Assembly: GCA_964633355.1 (NCBI GenBank)
Contig: CAZWGO010000001.1
Span: 165,996 to 229,995 of the forward strand
Source: Micavibrio_B sp964633355
Lineage (GTDB): Bacteria > Pseudomonadota > Alphaproteobacteria > Micavibrionales > Micavibrionaceae
Direction: 5' to 3'
DNA length: 64,000 bases
Within the stretch, counting starts at the first letter, position 1; every line of letters starts with the position of its first letter. Below the pieces are notes generated by a model. That model was given only the letters and a program-made list of their open reading frames with translations. It made no database searches and was not told where the DNA came from. The position numbers and the translations under genes are program-made. This document shows, piece after piece, positions 24,407-33,447 of this stretch.

Positions 24407-26055
24407 AATATCAGCTTCGGCAATATACCCGGCTCATCAAGCGGCTTTGCAAAGTAATAGCCTTGGCCGTATTCAACACCCATCGATTTAAGCATGGTGG
24501 CAAGCTCGCGGGTTTCGACGCGTTCGGCGACAACCTGAATTCCCAGATCCTGACACATGTGAACAAGGTTTTTGATCATGGCCTGATCACGCGGAGATTC
24601 CAAAATCGGCGTAACATATTGGCCGTCGATTTTTACCGCATCGACATGGAGTTTCTGCAAATACTGGAAGGAGGCGGAGCCGGCGCCGAAATCGTCGAGC
24701 GCGACTTTAAAGCCGTCATCCTGCAAGGATTTAATAAATTCATTCACCTGATCGAGATTTTTGATCTCGCTCGATTCCGTAATTTCGAAAATGATCTGTT
24801 TCGGGATATTGGTTTTTAAATGCGGCTCGAGCTTATAACGCAGCTTCGAAATAAAGCGTTTGTCCTGAACCGAAACGCCGGAAAGATTGACGGAAAGTTT
24901 AAGATTTTTGTCTTTTGCATTGAAGAGAAGATAATTCAAAACGCGGCTGCAAATGGCGAGATCGAATTCGGTGCTAAGGCCGACATCCTCGATAAACTCG
25001 ATGGCCTGAAACGGCGATTTACCGTCTTCGAAGCGTACCAAAACTTCGTGATAGGCGACGGTTCCCTGTTTCAGGTCAATAATCGGCTGGAATTTCAGGT
25101 CGAAACGTTGCTGGTTGATGACGGTTTTGTAATGGGTGATAGATGCGGCATTTTCCCCGAGGAAATCTTCAAACCCGCTTTTTAGGGAGGTGACGTCGAA
25201 ATCCGCATCCCCCGAGCGGCTGGCGAATTTATTAATCGTATAGACAATCGCCTTGGCCATTTCGTGTTCGGTTAAAGTGTCGTCGTCCATGTCTATCGTA
25301 TGGGCTGTGGCCGCCAGGCCGACGCTGTCGGGGTCGCTTTCTGCAGCAGCTAATTCTAATTGCTCGCGGATTTGATCGGCGGAAACGCCTGCTTCATGGA
25401 CAAGGCCGTAGCGGCCATTATCAAGCATCGCGGCAGTTTTACCGTCAGCGGCATAGGCGCGCAAAATGCCGGAAATATTTTCATTGAGCGAAGACCATTG
25501 CTCTGCGCCGATCTTCTTTTTGAAATCTTCGGTGCCGGGGAGGTCGATAAACGTCATACCGAGTTTGGCGCCGGATGTGTTGGCTGCATCCATGGCTGCT
25601 TGGGCGGCCTGAGCAAAATTGTCAGATGTCAAAAGCTCGGCCTGCGTGGTCGAGCTTCGGGCTTTTTCGGCTGTATTGATGAGATTTAAATGCGCCTTGG
25701 ATAGCGTGAAATAAACATTGTCCGGATTGGTGGGCAGACCAATACCGCTCAGCATGGCGCTTCTATTCTGGTCCTTGCCAAGATCGTCGAGGCGGTCTTT
25801 GAGATTGACCATGATCGGACCAAATCGCTGGCCGGGCTTGTACCGGGTTTTAAGTGCTTTGATCAGCGCATGGTCGCGCGGAGCGAAGATATTCAGGAAG
25901 TCTGAACCGGTCAGACTGTCTTCCCCCAAGCTTTTGGTAGCACCGGCGGAAAACAGGATTTTAAAGCTCTTTAAGTCGACCTCAATCAAGATATCGGCGT
26001 TTGCGAAGGCAAAGCCGATAAATTTATCGCGTTGTTCTGTGAGGTTCGAGGACAT
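24403..26055 (-). CDS. c-di-GMP phosphodiesterase-like protein (degenerate GGDEF plus EAL)
   Basis: The 550-residue soluble protein has an N-terminal PAS-like region (about 10-100). A degenerate GGDEF-type domain follows, in which the signature is replaced by DNGRYG near residue 215. A C-terminal EAL domain occupies about 310-545. The EAL catalytic set appears intact: EVLVR for EAL, NLS, the Glu of EITES, DDFG, the Lys of VKIDG, the Glu of AERVE and QGYYF. It could therefore hydrolyse cyclic di-GMP, with the GGDEF-like part acting as a sensor. No transmembrane segment is present. Confidence 0.88.
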   Translation of the reverse strand: MSSNLTEQRDKFIGFAFANADILIEVDLKSFKILFSAGATKSLGEDSLTGSDFLNIFAPRDHALIKALKTRYKPGQRFGPIMVNLKDRLDDLGKDQNRSAMLSGIGLPTNPDNVYFTLSKAHLNLINTAEKARSSTTQAELLTSDNFAQAAQAAMDAANTSGAKLGMTFIDLPGTEDFKKKIGAEQWSSLNENISGILRAYAADGKTAAMLDNGRYGLVHEAGVSADQIREQLELAAAESDPDSVGLAATAHTIDMDDDTLTEHEMAKAIVYTINKFASRSGDADFDVTSLKSGFEDFLGENAASITHYKTVINQQRFDLKFQPIIDLKQGTVAYHEVLVRFEDGKSPFQAIEFIEDVGLSTEFDLAICSRVLNYLLFNAKDKNLKLSVNLSGVSVQDKRFISKLRYKLEPHLKTNIPKQIIFEITESSEIKNLDQVNEFIKSLQDDGFKVALDDFGAGSASFQYLQKLHVDAVKIDGQYVTPILESPRDQAMIKNLVHMCQDLGIQVVAERVETRELATMLKSMGVEYGQGYYFAKPLDEPGILPKLIF

Positions 26056-26111
26056 AACCGGATAAGTTTATCCCTAAATGGTAAAGAAAATCAGCATGCG
26101 ATATGAAAATA

Positions 26112-26473
26112 TCTCTCAGTTTGCTCGTAGGTTACTGAGAGTATTATCAAAGAGTTTTTAAAACGCGGAGTACGCAAAGTTGCGCGGAGTAGAGAACGCT
26201 CTGAAACTCCGCTAACTCCGCGTTGAAAATTAACTTTTATATAGTTTGAACGTCATTCTAACTACTTTGAACGTCGCGTTTTTTAGATAGGTTAGCTTTT
26301 ATCGTGAAGTAGCGGGATTTAACCGGGGACGGATGCCTGCTTTTCAACGCGCCATAGCGCGCAAGCGCGAAGGCGGACGCAGGCATGCGAGAAGTTGATG
26401 ATGGGTCAGGTCCCCTCCGGCTTTCCTCGGGGATGGCCGAAAAACGGCGTGGCTTTTCTTGCGAAAGCCTAAC
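26112..26473 (+). repeat. Composite dispersed repeat, copy B, with a nested palindrome
   Basis: It begins with TCTCTCAGTTTGCTCGTA (26112-26129), identical to the start of copy C. An inverted repeat of the ACGCGGAG/CTCCGCGT type (26162-26224) is lodged inside. The block TTAACTTT...TTTGAACGTCATTCTAACTA (26230-26278) follows, then a GC-rich hairpin region (about 26330-26400). The final block is CCGAAAAACGGCGTGGCTTT...AAAGCCTAAC (26417-26473). No gene is visible in 26056-26687 apart from these repeats. Confidence 0.6.
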
Positions 26474-26540
26474 GGGGGAATAATATAGGACTAAATTCCT
26501 GTTATGTCAATATTTAGTCGTGTCTTAATTTGATTTTATC

Positions 26541-26604
26541 TGTTTCCCCCGCGAAAGCGGGGTCTGGGAATTTAAGATAGATCCCCGCTTTCGCGGGGAA
26601 AACA
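26541..26604. repeat. Paired REP-like element, TTCCCC end type
   Basis: TTTCCCCCGC/GCGGGGTCT is followed by an inverted AGATCCCCGC/GCGGGGAAAA unit. The outer ends read TTTCC/GGAAA instead of GTCAT/ATGAC, the same subtype as at 61679-61738. Confidence 0.65.
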
Positions 26605-26637
26605 GGGAGAGAATTCAAACTGAGATATTAAGCAAAT

Positions 26638-26666
26638 AAAAAAGCCGCTTGTGACAGCGGCTTTTT
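26638..26666 (-). terminator. Intrinsic terminator of rpsU
   Basis: On the minus strand the stem GCCGCT/AGCGGC is followed by a run of T. It starts 22 bases after the rpsU stop codon. Confidence 0.88.
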
Positions 26667-26687
26667 AGAAAACGTTAAGATATAGGC

Positions 26688-26894
26688 TTAAAACCCGTCG
26701 CGTTCTTTGCGTTTGCGATCGAGTTTGCGCCAGCGACGAACAGCTTCAGACTTTTCGCGCTTCTTCTTCTCGGATGGCTTTTCGAAGTCACGACGTAATT
26801 TCATCTCTCTGAACATACCTTCACGTTGCATCTTTTTCTTCAATGCGCGAAGAGCCTGTTCGACGTTATTGTCGCGTACACTTACACTAACCAC
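26688..26894 (-). CDS. rpsU: 30S ribosomal protein S21
   Basis: The 68-residue, very basic protein has the conserved S21 N-terminus (VSVSVRDNNVEQALRALKKKMQREG) and the Arg/Lys-rich C-terminal helix. S21 helps mRNA pairing with the 16S 3' end. The ATG has an AAGGG ribosome binding site. It is a single-gene unit with its own terminator, set between repeat DNA and the orphan gene at 27042. Confidence 0.95.
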   Translation of the reverse strand: MVSVSVRDNNVEQALRALKKKMQREGMFREMKLRRDFEKPSEKKKREKSEAVRRWRKLDRKRKERDGF

Positions 26895-26996
26895 TCGGAA
26901 TCACCCCTTTCAAGGATGTTAAAATTGAAATTTAAGTCGCATTCGTATATCATCAGTTTTAGAAAATACAAACACAATAAGAAATATTAACTGTTT

Positions 26997-27021
26997 AATA
27001 TGGATTTTTCCATATTATAAT
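26997..27021 (+). promoter_or_regulatory. TATAAT promoter overlapped by an inverted repeat
   Basis: A perfect TATAAT lies at 27016-27021, 20 bases before the ATG of the orphan gene. It overlaps the right arm of the inverted repeat AATATGG...CCATATT, a typical operator position. The -35 region (TTTAAT-like) is weak, so an activator or repressor could act here. Confidence 0.4.
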
Positions 27022-27041
27022 GAAGGTAAGAGGGTTAGTGC

Positions 27042-28532
27042 ATGCCAATAGGAAGAGGTTACGGTGGTCCCACGAGCGGGCGGGATTTTTTTAACCGGAT
27101 TAAAGATCGTTTTCTAGGCGGGGTCGAAGGACAAGTCTATACAACAGGCGGAGATGGTATCAAGCCTGACCGTAATGGCGTACGCGGAAATATGCTCGAT
27201 GGCACCGATATTGGCGGCATCATCGGAATTCGTGCCAGAGGACGCAATGTCAGAGTTGGTCCGGGTGACGATGCACGCGATGTTGTGAGAGCTACAAACG
27301 CCATCACAGGGCAAGTTGCAGAGACTGCACAAGGCATCGATGACATTAAGACAGGCCGCTATGATGTAGGCCGTGCCCAATATCGCGATGCGCCGAGAGA
27401 TACGTCAAGAAGAGGGAAGCGCAATAGCGGTCCCGAGCAGTATGAACAAGACTATTTAAGACAGAGCGGCGAGATCGCGCCGGATGATGCGGCCCCGCAG
27501 GTTACAAAGCCGCAAGAGTTGGAAAGTGAAAAGGTATTTTCCAATCGTCCGCTGTCTCAGGAAGAATCTGTTGCGCGTTGGGATATTGCTCAAAAAGAAC
27601 TCAATAGTGGCAAATTTGAATATTCAGAAATTGTTTCTTCAATGCAAAAAAATAATCCTGGACAATATCAGATGTTCACAAAAGCCGGATTTTCTCAGGA
27701 TAAAGCCGGACTTAACGAACTTTATAATTTTAATAGAGAATTCAACCAAAACCCGGATGTTCTAAAGCTTAATGAAACATTTGCTTATCGGGATGATATA
27801 TCCCGTGGTGTTCTGGAACAGTGGCGTAAAGACGTCGGGGCGGATTCAAGCTCACCAACTTATCGCGGCGGAAAAGAAACGATTCTCGATAAGATTGGTC
27901 ATGCTGCCCAGGATCCAGACAAGCTGGATATGCTGCAACGCTCGGCAAACTGGCACGAGTTTAAGCTCAATCTTGGTATTCGGGATCAAGCACCTGGGGC
28001 TTCGTCTGTCCGCACAATTGATCCGAATACAGCTTTGCCTGATACGGTGGCCGTTCAAACGTCATCCGGACAAGTTAATATCCCGAAAGGTAAGCCGTCT
28101 GACGCGACATTTGAGCCTGCTAAGCCAACTACTCAAATCGCAGGAATTGAGATCAAATCCGGCGAGCCGATGACGACAGCCCTGTTGAACAAATTTTCTG
28201 AGCAGGGTATTCATCCTGTCAGCGTAGGTCAGGGGAAAGATGCGGTAACTGTTTACATGAAAGAAGGTAAAGTTGTCGGTGGTTACGAACGTAAAGCCGG
28301 AGATGTTGACAATGGTCATTTTGTAGGTCTCGATCAGCTTAAAACGCAATTGGCACAAAATAATAAAAGCATCGAGCAAGTTGAGGCTGGTGCCCAAGCC
28401 TGGGCAAGTAATAATATGAAAGAGACTTTGGCCGCGTTCAAAAAACCGGAAGCGCTTGCATCCGTAGATGGGCCTAAGCCTGATGTAGCAATAAAATTAG
28501 GATTGGGTGCTACAGGCGGACCGTCAGTCTAA
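27042..28532 (+). CDS. Unknown protein, 496 residues
   Basis: No family is recognised. The N-terminal 130 residues are Gly/Arg/Asp-rich and probably disordered, without a signal peptide. The middle is helical and Gln/Asn-rich. A domain at about 360-440 shows alternating beta strands (PVSVGQGKDAVTVYMKEGKVVGGYE) before an Ala-rich helical end. General features (no signal, low-complexity ends, GAGGG-type ribosome binding site) resemble the orphan proteins at 5.4-11.3 kb, although I cannot show homology by eye. The ribosome binding site AAGAGGG precedes the ATG. Confidence 0.6.
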   Translation: MPIGRGYGGPTSGRDFFNRIKDRFLGGVEGQVYTTGGDGIKPDRNGVRGNMLDGTDIGGIIGIRARGRNVRVGPGDDARDVVRATNAITGQVAETAQGIDDIKTGRYDVGRAQYRDAPRDTSRRGKRNSGPEQYEQDYLRQSGEIAPDDAAPQVTKPQELESEKVFSNRPLSQEESVARWDIAQKELNSGKFEYSEIVSSMQKNNPGQYQMFTKAGFSQDKAGLNELYNFNREFNQNPDVLKLNETFAYRDDISRGVLEQWRKDVGADSSSPTYRGGKETILDKIGHAAQDPDKLDMLQRSANWHEFKLNLGIRDQAPGASSVRTIDPNTALPDTVAVQTSSGQVNIPKGKPSDATFEPAKPTTQIAGIEIKSGEPMTTALLNKFSEQGIHPVSVGQGKDAVTVYMKEGKVVGGYERKAGDVDNGHFVGLDQLKTQLAQNNKSIEQVEAGAQAWASNNMKETLAAFKKPEALASVDGPKPDVAIKLGLGATGGPSV

Positions 28533-28559
28533 TATTCTATAGCTCGTAAATTTAATCGT

Positions 28560-28588
28560 CATGCCTGCGAAAGCAGGCATTTCTTTTT
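28560..28588 (+). terminator. REP-like hairpin acting as terminator
   Basis: ATGCCTGC GAAA GCAGGCAT (28561-28580) is a perfect hairpin followed by TTCTTTTT. It sits 28 bases after the orphan gene stop and would work as an intrinsic terminator, although it is also a unit of the dispersed palindrome family. Confidence 0.6.
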
Positions 28589-28604
28589 ATGGTCTCAATT
28601 TATT

Positions 28605-28676
28605 TGTCATTCCGGCGAAAGCCGGAATCCAGTGGGTGAGGCAAATATCTGGATCCCGATTTTCATCGGGATGACG
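28605..28676. repeat. Paired REP-like element (REPIN type)
   Basis: TGTCATTCCGGC/GCCGGAATCCAG is joined through a short spacer to the inverted CTGGATCCCGAT/ATCGGGATGACG. The outer ends are GTCAT and ATGAC. Confidence 0.7.
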
Positions 28677-28686
28677 TCTGGGTTAT

Positions 28687-30312
28687 CTATCCAGCCTTCG
28701 CCGTCTTTAAATGCATCGCCGCTTCGAGAAGGGCTTTGGTATAGGCGGTTTTCGGATTGCCGAAGATTTCCGCTGCCGGGCCGCTTTCAACTTCGACGCC
28801 ATCTTTCATCACCATTACATCATGGGCGAGGGCTTTGACGACGCGCAGGTCGTGGCTGATGAACAGATAGGATAGTTTATAACGTTCCTGAAGATCGCGC
28901 AGGAGATCAACGATTTGCGCCTGTACGGACACATCGAGCGCGGAGGTCGGTTCATCGAGAATCAAAAGTTTCGGATGCAGGACAAGGGCGCGGGCTATGG
29001 AGATACGCTGGCGCTGGCCGCCGGAAAATTCATGCGGATAGCGGTGGCGCGTTTCAGGATCGAGACGTACATCTTTCAATGCTTCCACAACAAGCGCATC
29101 GCGGTCGGCAGCTTTTAAATCCTTGCGGTGGACTTCGAGGCCCTCGCCGATAATCTGGGCGACGCTCATGCGCGGCGACAAAGAGCCGAACGGGTCCTGA
29201 AAGACAATCTGCATATCGGCACGAAGGGCGCGGAGATCGTCGCCTTTGATATCGGAGATATCCTTGCCGCCGAATGTGACTTGTCCTTCGGAAGAAAGGA
29301 GTTTCAATAGAGCAAGACCAATAGTTGTCTTGCCGGAGCCGGATTCACCGACAACGCCGAGCGTTTGCTGTTCCCTGATTTTAAAAGATACGTCGTCAAC
29401 AGCTTTGAAATAGGAAGTCGGTTTGCCAAAGAATGTTTTTTTGCCCGGAAACCAGACTTTGAGATTTTTGGCTTCGATAAGAATAGGCGCATTTTGATTG
29501 GCCGGCGTCGTGTTCCCCTTCGGCTGCGCAGCCAGCAGCATTTTCGTATAGTCATGGGCAGGCGCGGCAAAAAGATCGGCCTTCGATTTTTGTTCGACAA
29601 TCTCGCCGTTTTTCATGACGCAGACTTTATCGGCCATTTTCTCGACGATTTTCAGGTCATGAGTAATAATGAGGAGTGCCATGCCGAGGCGCTTTTTTAG
29701 GTCATCGAGAAGCTCGAGGATTTGCGCCTGAATGGTGACGTCGAGCGCAGTGGTGGGCTCGTCCGCTATCAAAAGCTCTGGATCATTGGCAAGCGCCATG
29801 GCGATCATTACGCGCTGTCTCTGGCCGCCGGAAAGCTGGTGCGGATAGGCGCCGAGACGGTCTTTCATTTTCGGCAAGCCGACGAGTTCCAAAAGCTCGA
29901 TGACGCGGGCACGCACGTCAGCCTTTGACATTTTTTTATGCAAGAGAATGACTTCGGCGATCTGGCGCTCGATCGTATGGAGCGGGTTGAGAGAAGTTAG
30001 AGGTTCCTGAAAGATCATGCCGATCTGGGAGCCGCGAATGCCGCGCAGTTTTTTTTCGGATGCGCCGACGAGTTCCTCGCCGTTGAATGTGATCGAGCCG
30101 TTCGGGTGGCTCGCCAAAGGATAGGGCAAAAGCTGGAGCAGAGATAAGGCGGTCACCGATTTGCCGGAGCCGGATTCGCCGACCAGCGCGAGCGTTTCCC
30201 CTTTCTCTAGTGAGAAGGACACATGTTTGACGGCGTCGAAATGCCCGCCGGGCGTTTTAAACCGGACGGAGAGGTTAGATATATTTAAAAGCGGCAGGCT
30301 GGTCGTTGTCAT
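28687..30312 (-). CDS. yejF: Peptide ABC transporter ATP-binding protein YejF (two ATPase domains)
   Basis: Two complete ABC ATPase domains lie in tandem. Each has Walker A (GESGSGKS, GESGSGKT), the signature motif (LSGGQRQR, FSGGQRQR) and Walker B (LLIADEP, LLILDEP). Each is followed by an oligopeptide-importer C-terminal extension. Sequence and layout closely match YejF. It powers uptake of peptides with YejA, YejB and YejE, encoded at 33.4-40.5 kb. I prefer the ATG at 30312 (MTTTSLPLLNISNL); ATGs at 30324 and 30351 are possible. The start overlaps the upstream acetyltransferase gene by 38 bases. Confidence 0.9.
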   Translation of the reverse strand: MTTTSLPLLNISNLSVRFKTPGGHFDAVKHVSFSLEKGETLALVGESGSGKSVTALSLLQLLPYPLASHPNGSITFNGEELVGASEKKLRGIRGSQIGMIFQEPLTSLNPLHTIERQIAEVILLHKKMSKADVRARVIELLELVGLPKMKDRLGAYPHQLSGGQRQRVMIAMALANDPELLIADEPTTALDVTIQAQILELLDDLKKRLGMALLIITHDLKIVEKMADKVCVMKNGEIVEQKSKADLFAAPAHDYTKMLLAAQPKGNTTPANQNAPILIEAKNLKVWFPGKKTFFGKPTSYFKAVDDVSFKIREQQTLGVVGESGSGKTTIGLALLKLLSSEGQVTFGGKDISDIKGDDLRALRADMQIVFQDPFGSLSPRMSVAQIIGEGLEVHRKDLKAADRDALVVEALKDVRLDPETRHRYPHEFSGGQRQRISIARALVLHPKLLILDEPTSALDVSVQAQIVDLLRDLQERYKLSYLFISHDLRVVKALAHDVMVMKDGVEVESGPAAEIFGNPKTAYTKALLEAAMHLKTAKAG

Positions 30313-30937
30313 GATGTTTGACATTAAATAGAGGAACGGGGCCTGTGACAAGAGGATCGGGTCGTTTCTGCTTATATGTCACCAGATAACCAAGTTTACT
30401 ATCGGTATCGTATTGTGACGGGTAAGCGGCATCCATAAAATCGGCGGCGGCAAAGTTTTTCATACTTTTGAAATTGCCTCTGGCGACTTTCGCAATCAGA
30501 GATGTAATGCCGAAACGGGCGGAAACCATTTCCGCACCGTCGAGCGTTAGCTGCATAAGGCTGTTACCTTGAAATGACGGTCTAACCGCAACTGAATGGA
30601 TAATAGCAGCGCCGGATTCAAGTAAGTTTGGCGGATAAGAATCGAAGTTGGGGTTTAATTCGGCCAAGTCCGCTGGTGTAATCAGGGCAACCGAAGCAAT
30701 CTGTCCAGTACTTGTTTCGATCATGCCAACGGCAAAGCCAGGATGTCTCGACATGTCTTGAGGCTTTAAGAAATGCTTTTCATCGTCTTCAAGCGAGTCC
30801 TGAACTTCATGCAGCAGATTTTGGACGCTTTTCATCGCGTTAGGACCGAGTACGGCCAAACGGAATTGAGGTGTAAGATTATGAAGGGGTGATCCTTGTT
30901 GCGGGTATTCTGGAGGTGTCATCGAGTTACTTTCCAT
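30275..30937 (-). CDS. GNAT-like acetyltransferase, distant
   Basis: The 220-residue protein has a GNAT-like core: VGMIETSTGQIASVALIT, then a strand HSVAVRPSFQGNSLMQLTLDGAE matching motif A (V-x-P-x-x-Q-G-x-x-L), and later a region with KVARGNFKSMKNFAAADF. The N- and C-terminal extensions are not typical. The substrate is unknown. It is translated in overlap with yejF, which suggests joint expression. Confidence 0.55.
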   Translation of the reverse strand: MESNSMTPPEYPQQGSPLHNLTPQFRLAVLGPNAMKSVQNLLHEVQDSLEDDEKHFLKPQDMSRHPGFAVGMIETSTGQIASVALITPADLAELNPNFDSYPPNLLESGAAIIHSVAVRPSFQGNSLMQLTLDGAEMVSARFGITSLIAKVARGNFKSMKNFAAADFMDAAYPSQYDTDSKLGYLVTYKQKRPDPLVTGPVPLFNVKHHDNDQPAAFKYI

Positions 30938-31041
30938 TCGGGCTGTTAAAGCCCATCAAAATTCAAAAATTAAAAGATTTGGATTTTGCGGAAAGTCAGG
31001 GGATGCGGAGGCTTTTTTAAGGCTTAGTACGCGCTGTTTCC

Positions 31042-31063
31042 GCCGCTGCTTACCAGCAGCGGC
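31042..31063. other. Strong hairpin upstream of argB and the acetyltransferase gene
   Basis: GCCGCTGCT/AGCAGCGGC with a four-base loop lies in the 238-base divergent region. There is no T run, so it is not a standard terminator. It may be a regulatory or leftover repeat structure. Confidence 0.4.
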
Positions 31064-31216
31064 TACGTCGTGAGATGATCAGATGTTCGTGAAACCAGAT
31101 ATCGTGATCCATGGATATAAAATAAACCGCTTTCCTTTTTAATTGCAATGAAATATTGACAGAACACCAAAAAGATGTCAAGAATTATGGCAATTAAAAA
31201 AATAGAGAGTGTGTTA

Positions 31217-32149
31217 ATGCGTAAACCAACTTCGCTGAATTCTATTAATCCTAAATTGCTCGAGGATTTCCTTGATGCTGCATTGGATAATTTCGAGAAA
31301 TATCAAAACTCAACCATTGTCATTAAGTTCGGCGGCGAAATGATCGCTAATGAAGATATGCTCGACGATATTTTACGCCAAGCTATTAAGCTGAAACGTC
31401 ATAATTGTAATGTGATTTTAGTCCACGGCGGTGGGCCGCAAATATCTAAAGCGCTCGAAGCACAAAATATCGAACCAAAATTTGATAATAATGGAAAACG
31501 TATATGTGATGAAGAAGTTCTGGATGTTTCATATGAGACGTTACGCCATTTAAATAAGGATGTTGTTGTTCGTCTCAATAAAAAAGCGGCAGAATTGGGA
31601 CATGACATTTTGGCGATGGGTGAAGCGGGCTATAATGGCGGCATTATTCGGGCGGAACCGCTGGGCGAAAGTCAGACGGGAACTTATAAAAAGATAGATG
31701 CAGATTATTTTAAAGGATTTGGAGATAAGAAAACTATTCCAGTTATCTACACTATTTGTATGGGACCTCAAAATCAGCCACTTAATGTCAATGCAGATGA
31801 TGTCGCTGCCGGCATCGCGCAGGGATGCGATGCAAAGCGTATGATCATGGTAACGGATGTTGCAGGTGTCTGGGATGAAAATAAAAACGTCGTACCGGAA
31901 CTGACTATTCAAGGTGCTTACGATTTAGTGGAGTCAGGGGCGATTTCAGGTGGCATGAAGCCTAAGATTGAGGCTGCAGTTAGCGTTGCACAAAAGGGTA
32001 TAAATGTTGTTATTACGACTCCAAAAGACGGCGGCTTGTTCCGCGAGCTGTTTACCGTTGAAGGGTCCGGTACGATGATTCTTGCGCCGAGTGCTGTAGA
32101 GGCTCAACCGAAGCTAAATCTTACAGCTACCACTGGGCCAATTATTTAA
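31217..32149 (+). CDS. argB: Acetylglutamate kinase
   Basis: The product has the amino-acid kinase fold with VIKFGGEMI, VHGGGPQIS, the substrate loop near NADDVAAGIAQG, VTDVAGVWD and GAISGGMKPKIEAA, all typical of ArgB. It phosphorylates N-acetylglutamate in arginine synthesis. I prefer the ATG at 31217, preceded by GAGAG; the ATG at 31175 would add 14 residues. Base composition is clearly more AT-rich than in the flanking yej and hydrolase genes. It interrupts the yej region and overlaps the end of the convergent M20 gene by eight bases. Confidence 0.9.
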   Translation: MRKPTSLNSINPKLLEDFLDAALDNFEKYQNSTIVIKFGGEMIANEDMLDDILRQAIKLKRHNCNVILVHGGGPQISKALEAQNIEPKFDNNGKRICDEEVLDVSYETLRHLNKDVVVRLNKKAAELGHDILAMGEAGYNGGIIRAEPLGESQTGTYKKIDADYFKGFGDKKTIPVIYTICMGPQNQPLNVNADDVAAGIAQGCDAKRMIMVTDVAGVWDENKNVVPELTIQGAYDLVESGAISGGMKPKIEAAVSVAQKGINVVITTPKDGGLFRELFTVEGSGTMILAPSAVEAQPKLNLTATTGPII

Positions 32150-33323
32150 GCGCCGTTTCGGTTAAGCGCACGAAATACTCGATCCCGAGCGGCAGAATTT
32201 CGTCGTTGAAGTCGTATTTAGCGCTGTGCAGGCCGTAATTATAGGGTGAGTTTTTGTTGGCTTCACCCTGACCGAGCAGAATATAACAGCCGGGTTTGAC
32301 TTTCAGCATATCGCCGAAATCTTCCGCACCCATCCATGGGGTTACATCGGGATCGACATTTTCAATTCCAAAGATTTTCTGTGCCACAGAAACAGATAAA
32401 TTGGTTTCTGCCAACGTATTGGTCGTTGGATCGGGACCATGTTCGTAATCTATTCCGCAAGTCAGGTTATGCGGTCTGGCAATGCCTTGTGAAATCTCAT
32501 AGATACGTTTTTTTACTAGCTGGCGAATTTCGCTTTTAAATGAGCGCACCGAGATAATGATATTGGCCGTTGACGGAATAATATTTTCCGCGCCGGTTCC
32601 GGCATTGAGATTGGTTACACTAACAACGGCGCTATCTAGCGGGCTTACATTGCGGCTAACGATAGTTTGAAGCGCGAGTACTATTTCAGCGGCGGCGGGG
32701 ATAGGGTCAATTGTCGCTTCGGGATTAGCCGCATGACCGCCCAAGCCTGTAATGGTGATACGCACCCTATCAACCGCGCCTAGAATTGGCCCGACCCGAG
32801 TTGCGAATTTTCCGCGCGGCAGCCAAGGCCAGTTATGCAGAGCGAAGATTTGATCGGCAGGATATTTATCGAATAACCCATCCTTAATCATAGTAGAAGC
32901 GCCGCCCGCACCTTCCTCGGCAGGCTGAAAAATCAGATAGACTTTGCCAGAGAAGTTTTTCGTTTCCTGTAAATATCTGGCAGCGCCGAGCAGGGTCGAT
33001 GTATGGCCATCATGGCCGCAGGCATGCATTTTGCCGGGGATTTTCGACGCCCATTCTTGACCTGATTCTTCGACTATATCGAGGGAATCCATATCGGCGC
33101 GTAAACCTATAGACTTGGGACCGTTATTTTTGCCTTCGATGGTGGCGACGATGCCTGTTCCGGCCCAGCCGCGTTCAAACGGGATGCCCCATTCGGTGAG
33201 TTTGGCGGCGACCATATCGCTGGCAAAAAATTCTTCGTACGCCGTGCCGGGATTCTGGTGCAGTTCGCGGCGAATTGCTTTCATGTCTTCGGCTATTTCA
33301 GGAATGCGATTGGATAATGACAT
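32142..33323 (-). CDS. M20 family amidohydrolase (hippurate / N-acyl amino acid hydrolase type)
   Basis: The 393-residue protein shows the M20D metal-binding motifs GLRADMDSLDI, HACGHDGHTS and QPAEEGAGGA, and ends with HSAKYDFNDEILP. The dimerisation domain lies in between. Such enzymes remove acyl groups from N-acylated amino acids or cleave peptide-like amides. It lies 3' of yejE on the same strand, so it may process imported peptides or derivatives. The exact substrate cannot be read from sequence. Confidence 0.9.
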   Translation of the reverse strand: MSLSNRIPEIAEDMKAIRRELHQNPGTAYEEFFASDMVAAKLTEWGIPFERGWAGTGIVATIEGKNNGPKSIGLRADMDSLDIVEESGQEWASKIPGKMHACGHDGHTSTLLGAARYLQETKNFSGKVYLIFQPAEEGAGGASTMIKDGLFDKYPADQIFALHNWPWLPRGKFATRVGPILGAVDRVRITITGLGGHAANPEATIDPIPAAAEIVLALQTIVSRNVSPLDSAVVSVTNLNAGTGAENIIPSTANIIISVRSFKSEIRQLVKKRIYEISQGIARPHNLTCGIDYEHGPDPTTNTLAETNLSVSVAQKIFGIENVDPDVTPWMGAEDFGDMLKVKPGCYILLGQGEANKNSPYNYGLHSAKYDFNDEILPLGIEYFVRLTETALK

Positions 33324-33350
33324 TTTTAGCCTTTCATCAAAATTTTCTTT

Positions 33351-33444
33351 TAACCGCAGAGGCGCAGAGAACGCGGAGTTTTTAGAGGAGAAGAATTAAA
33401 ATATTAACTCCGCGAGCTCCTTCTAACTCTGTGCCTCCGCGGTA
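33351..33444. repeat. ACCGC(A/G)GAGGC-type inverted repeat
   Basis: TAACCGCAGAGGCGCAGAG at the left mirrors CTCTGTGCCTCCGCGGTA at the right; an inner pair ACGCGGAGTT/AACTCCGCG also matches. It fills the space between yejE and the M20 gene. Confidence 0.65.
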
Positions 33445-33447
33445 AAA

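Noticed and set aside
26112..26604. Possible CRISPR array because of repeated palindromes
   Set aside because: Repeats are not evenly spaced or identical, and no spacer-like unique units or cas genes are present.
31042..31063. Intrinsic terminator
   Set aside because: Strong stem but no T run on either strand and no gene ending beside it.
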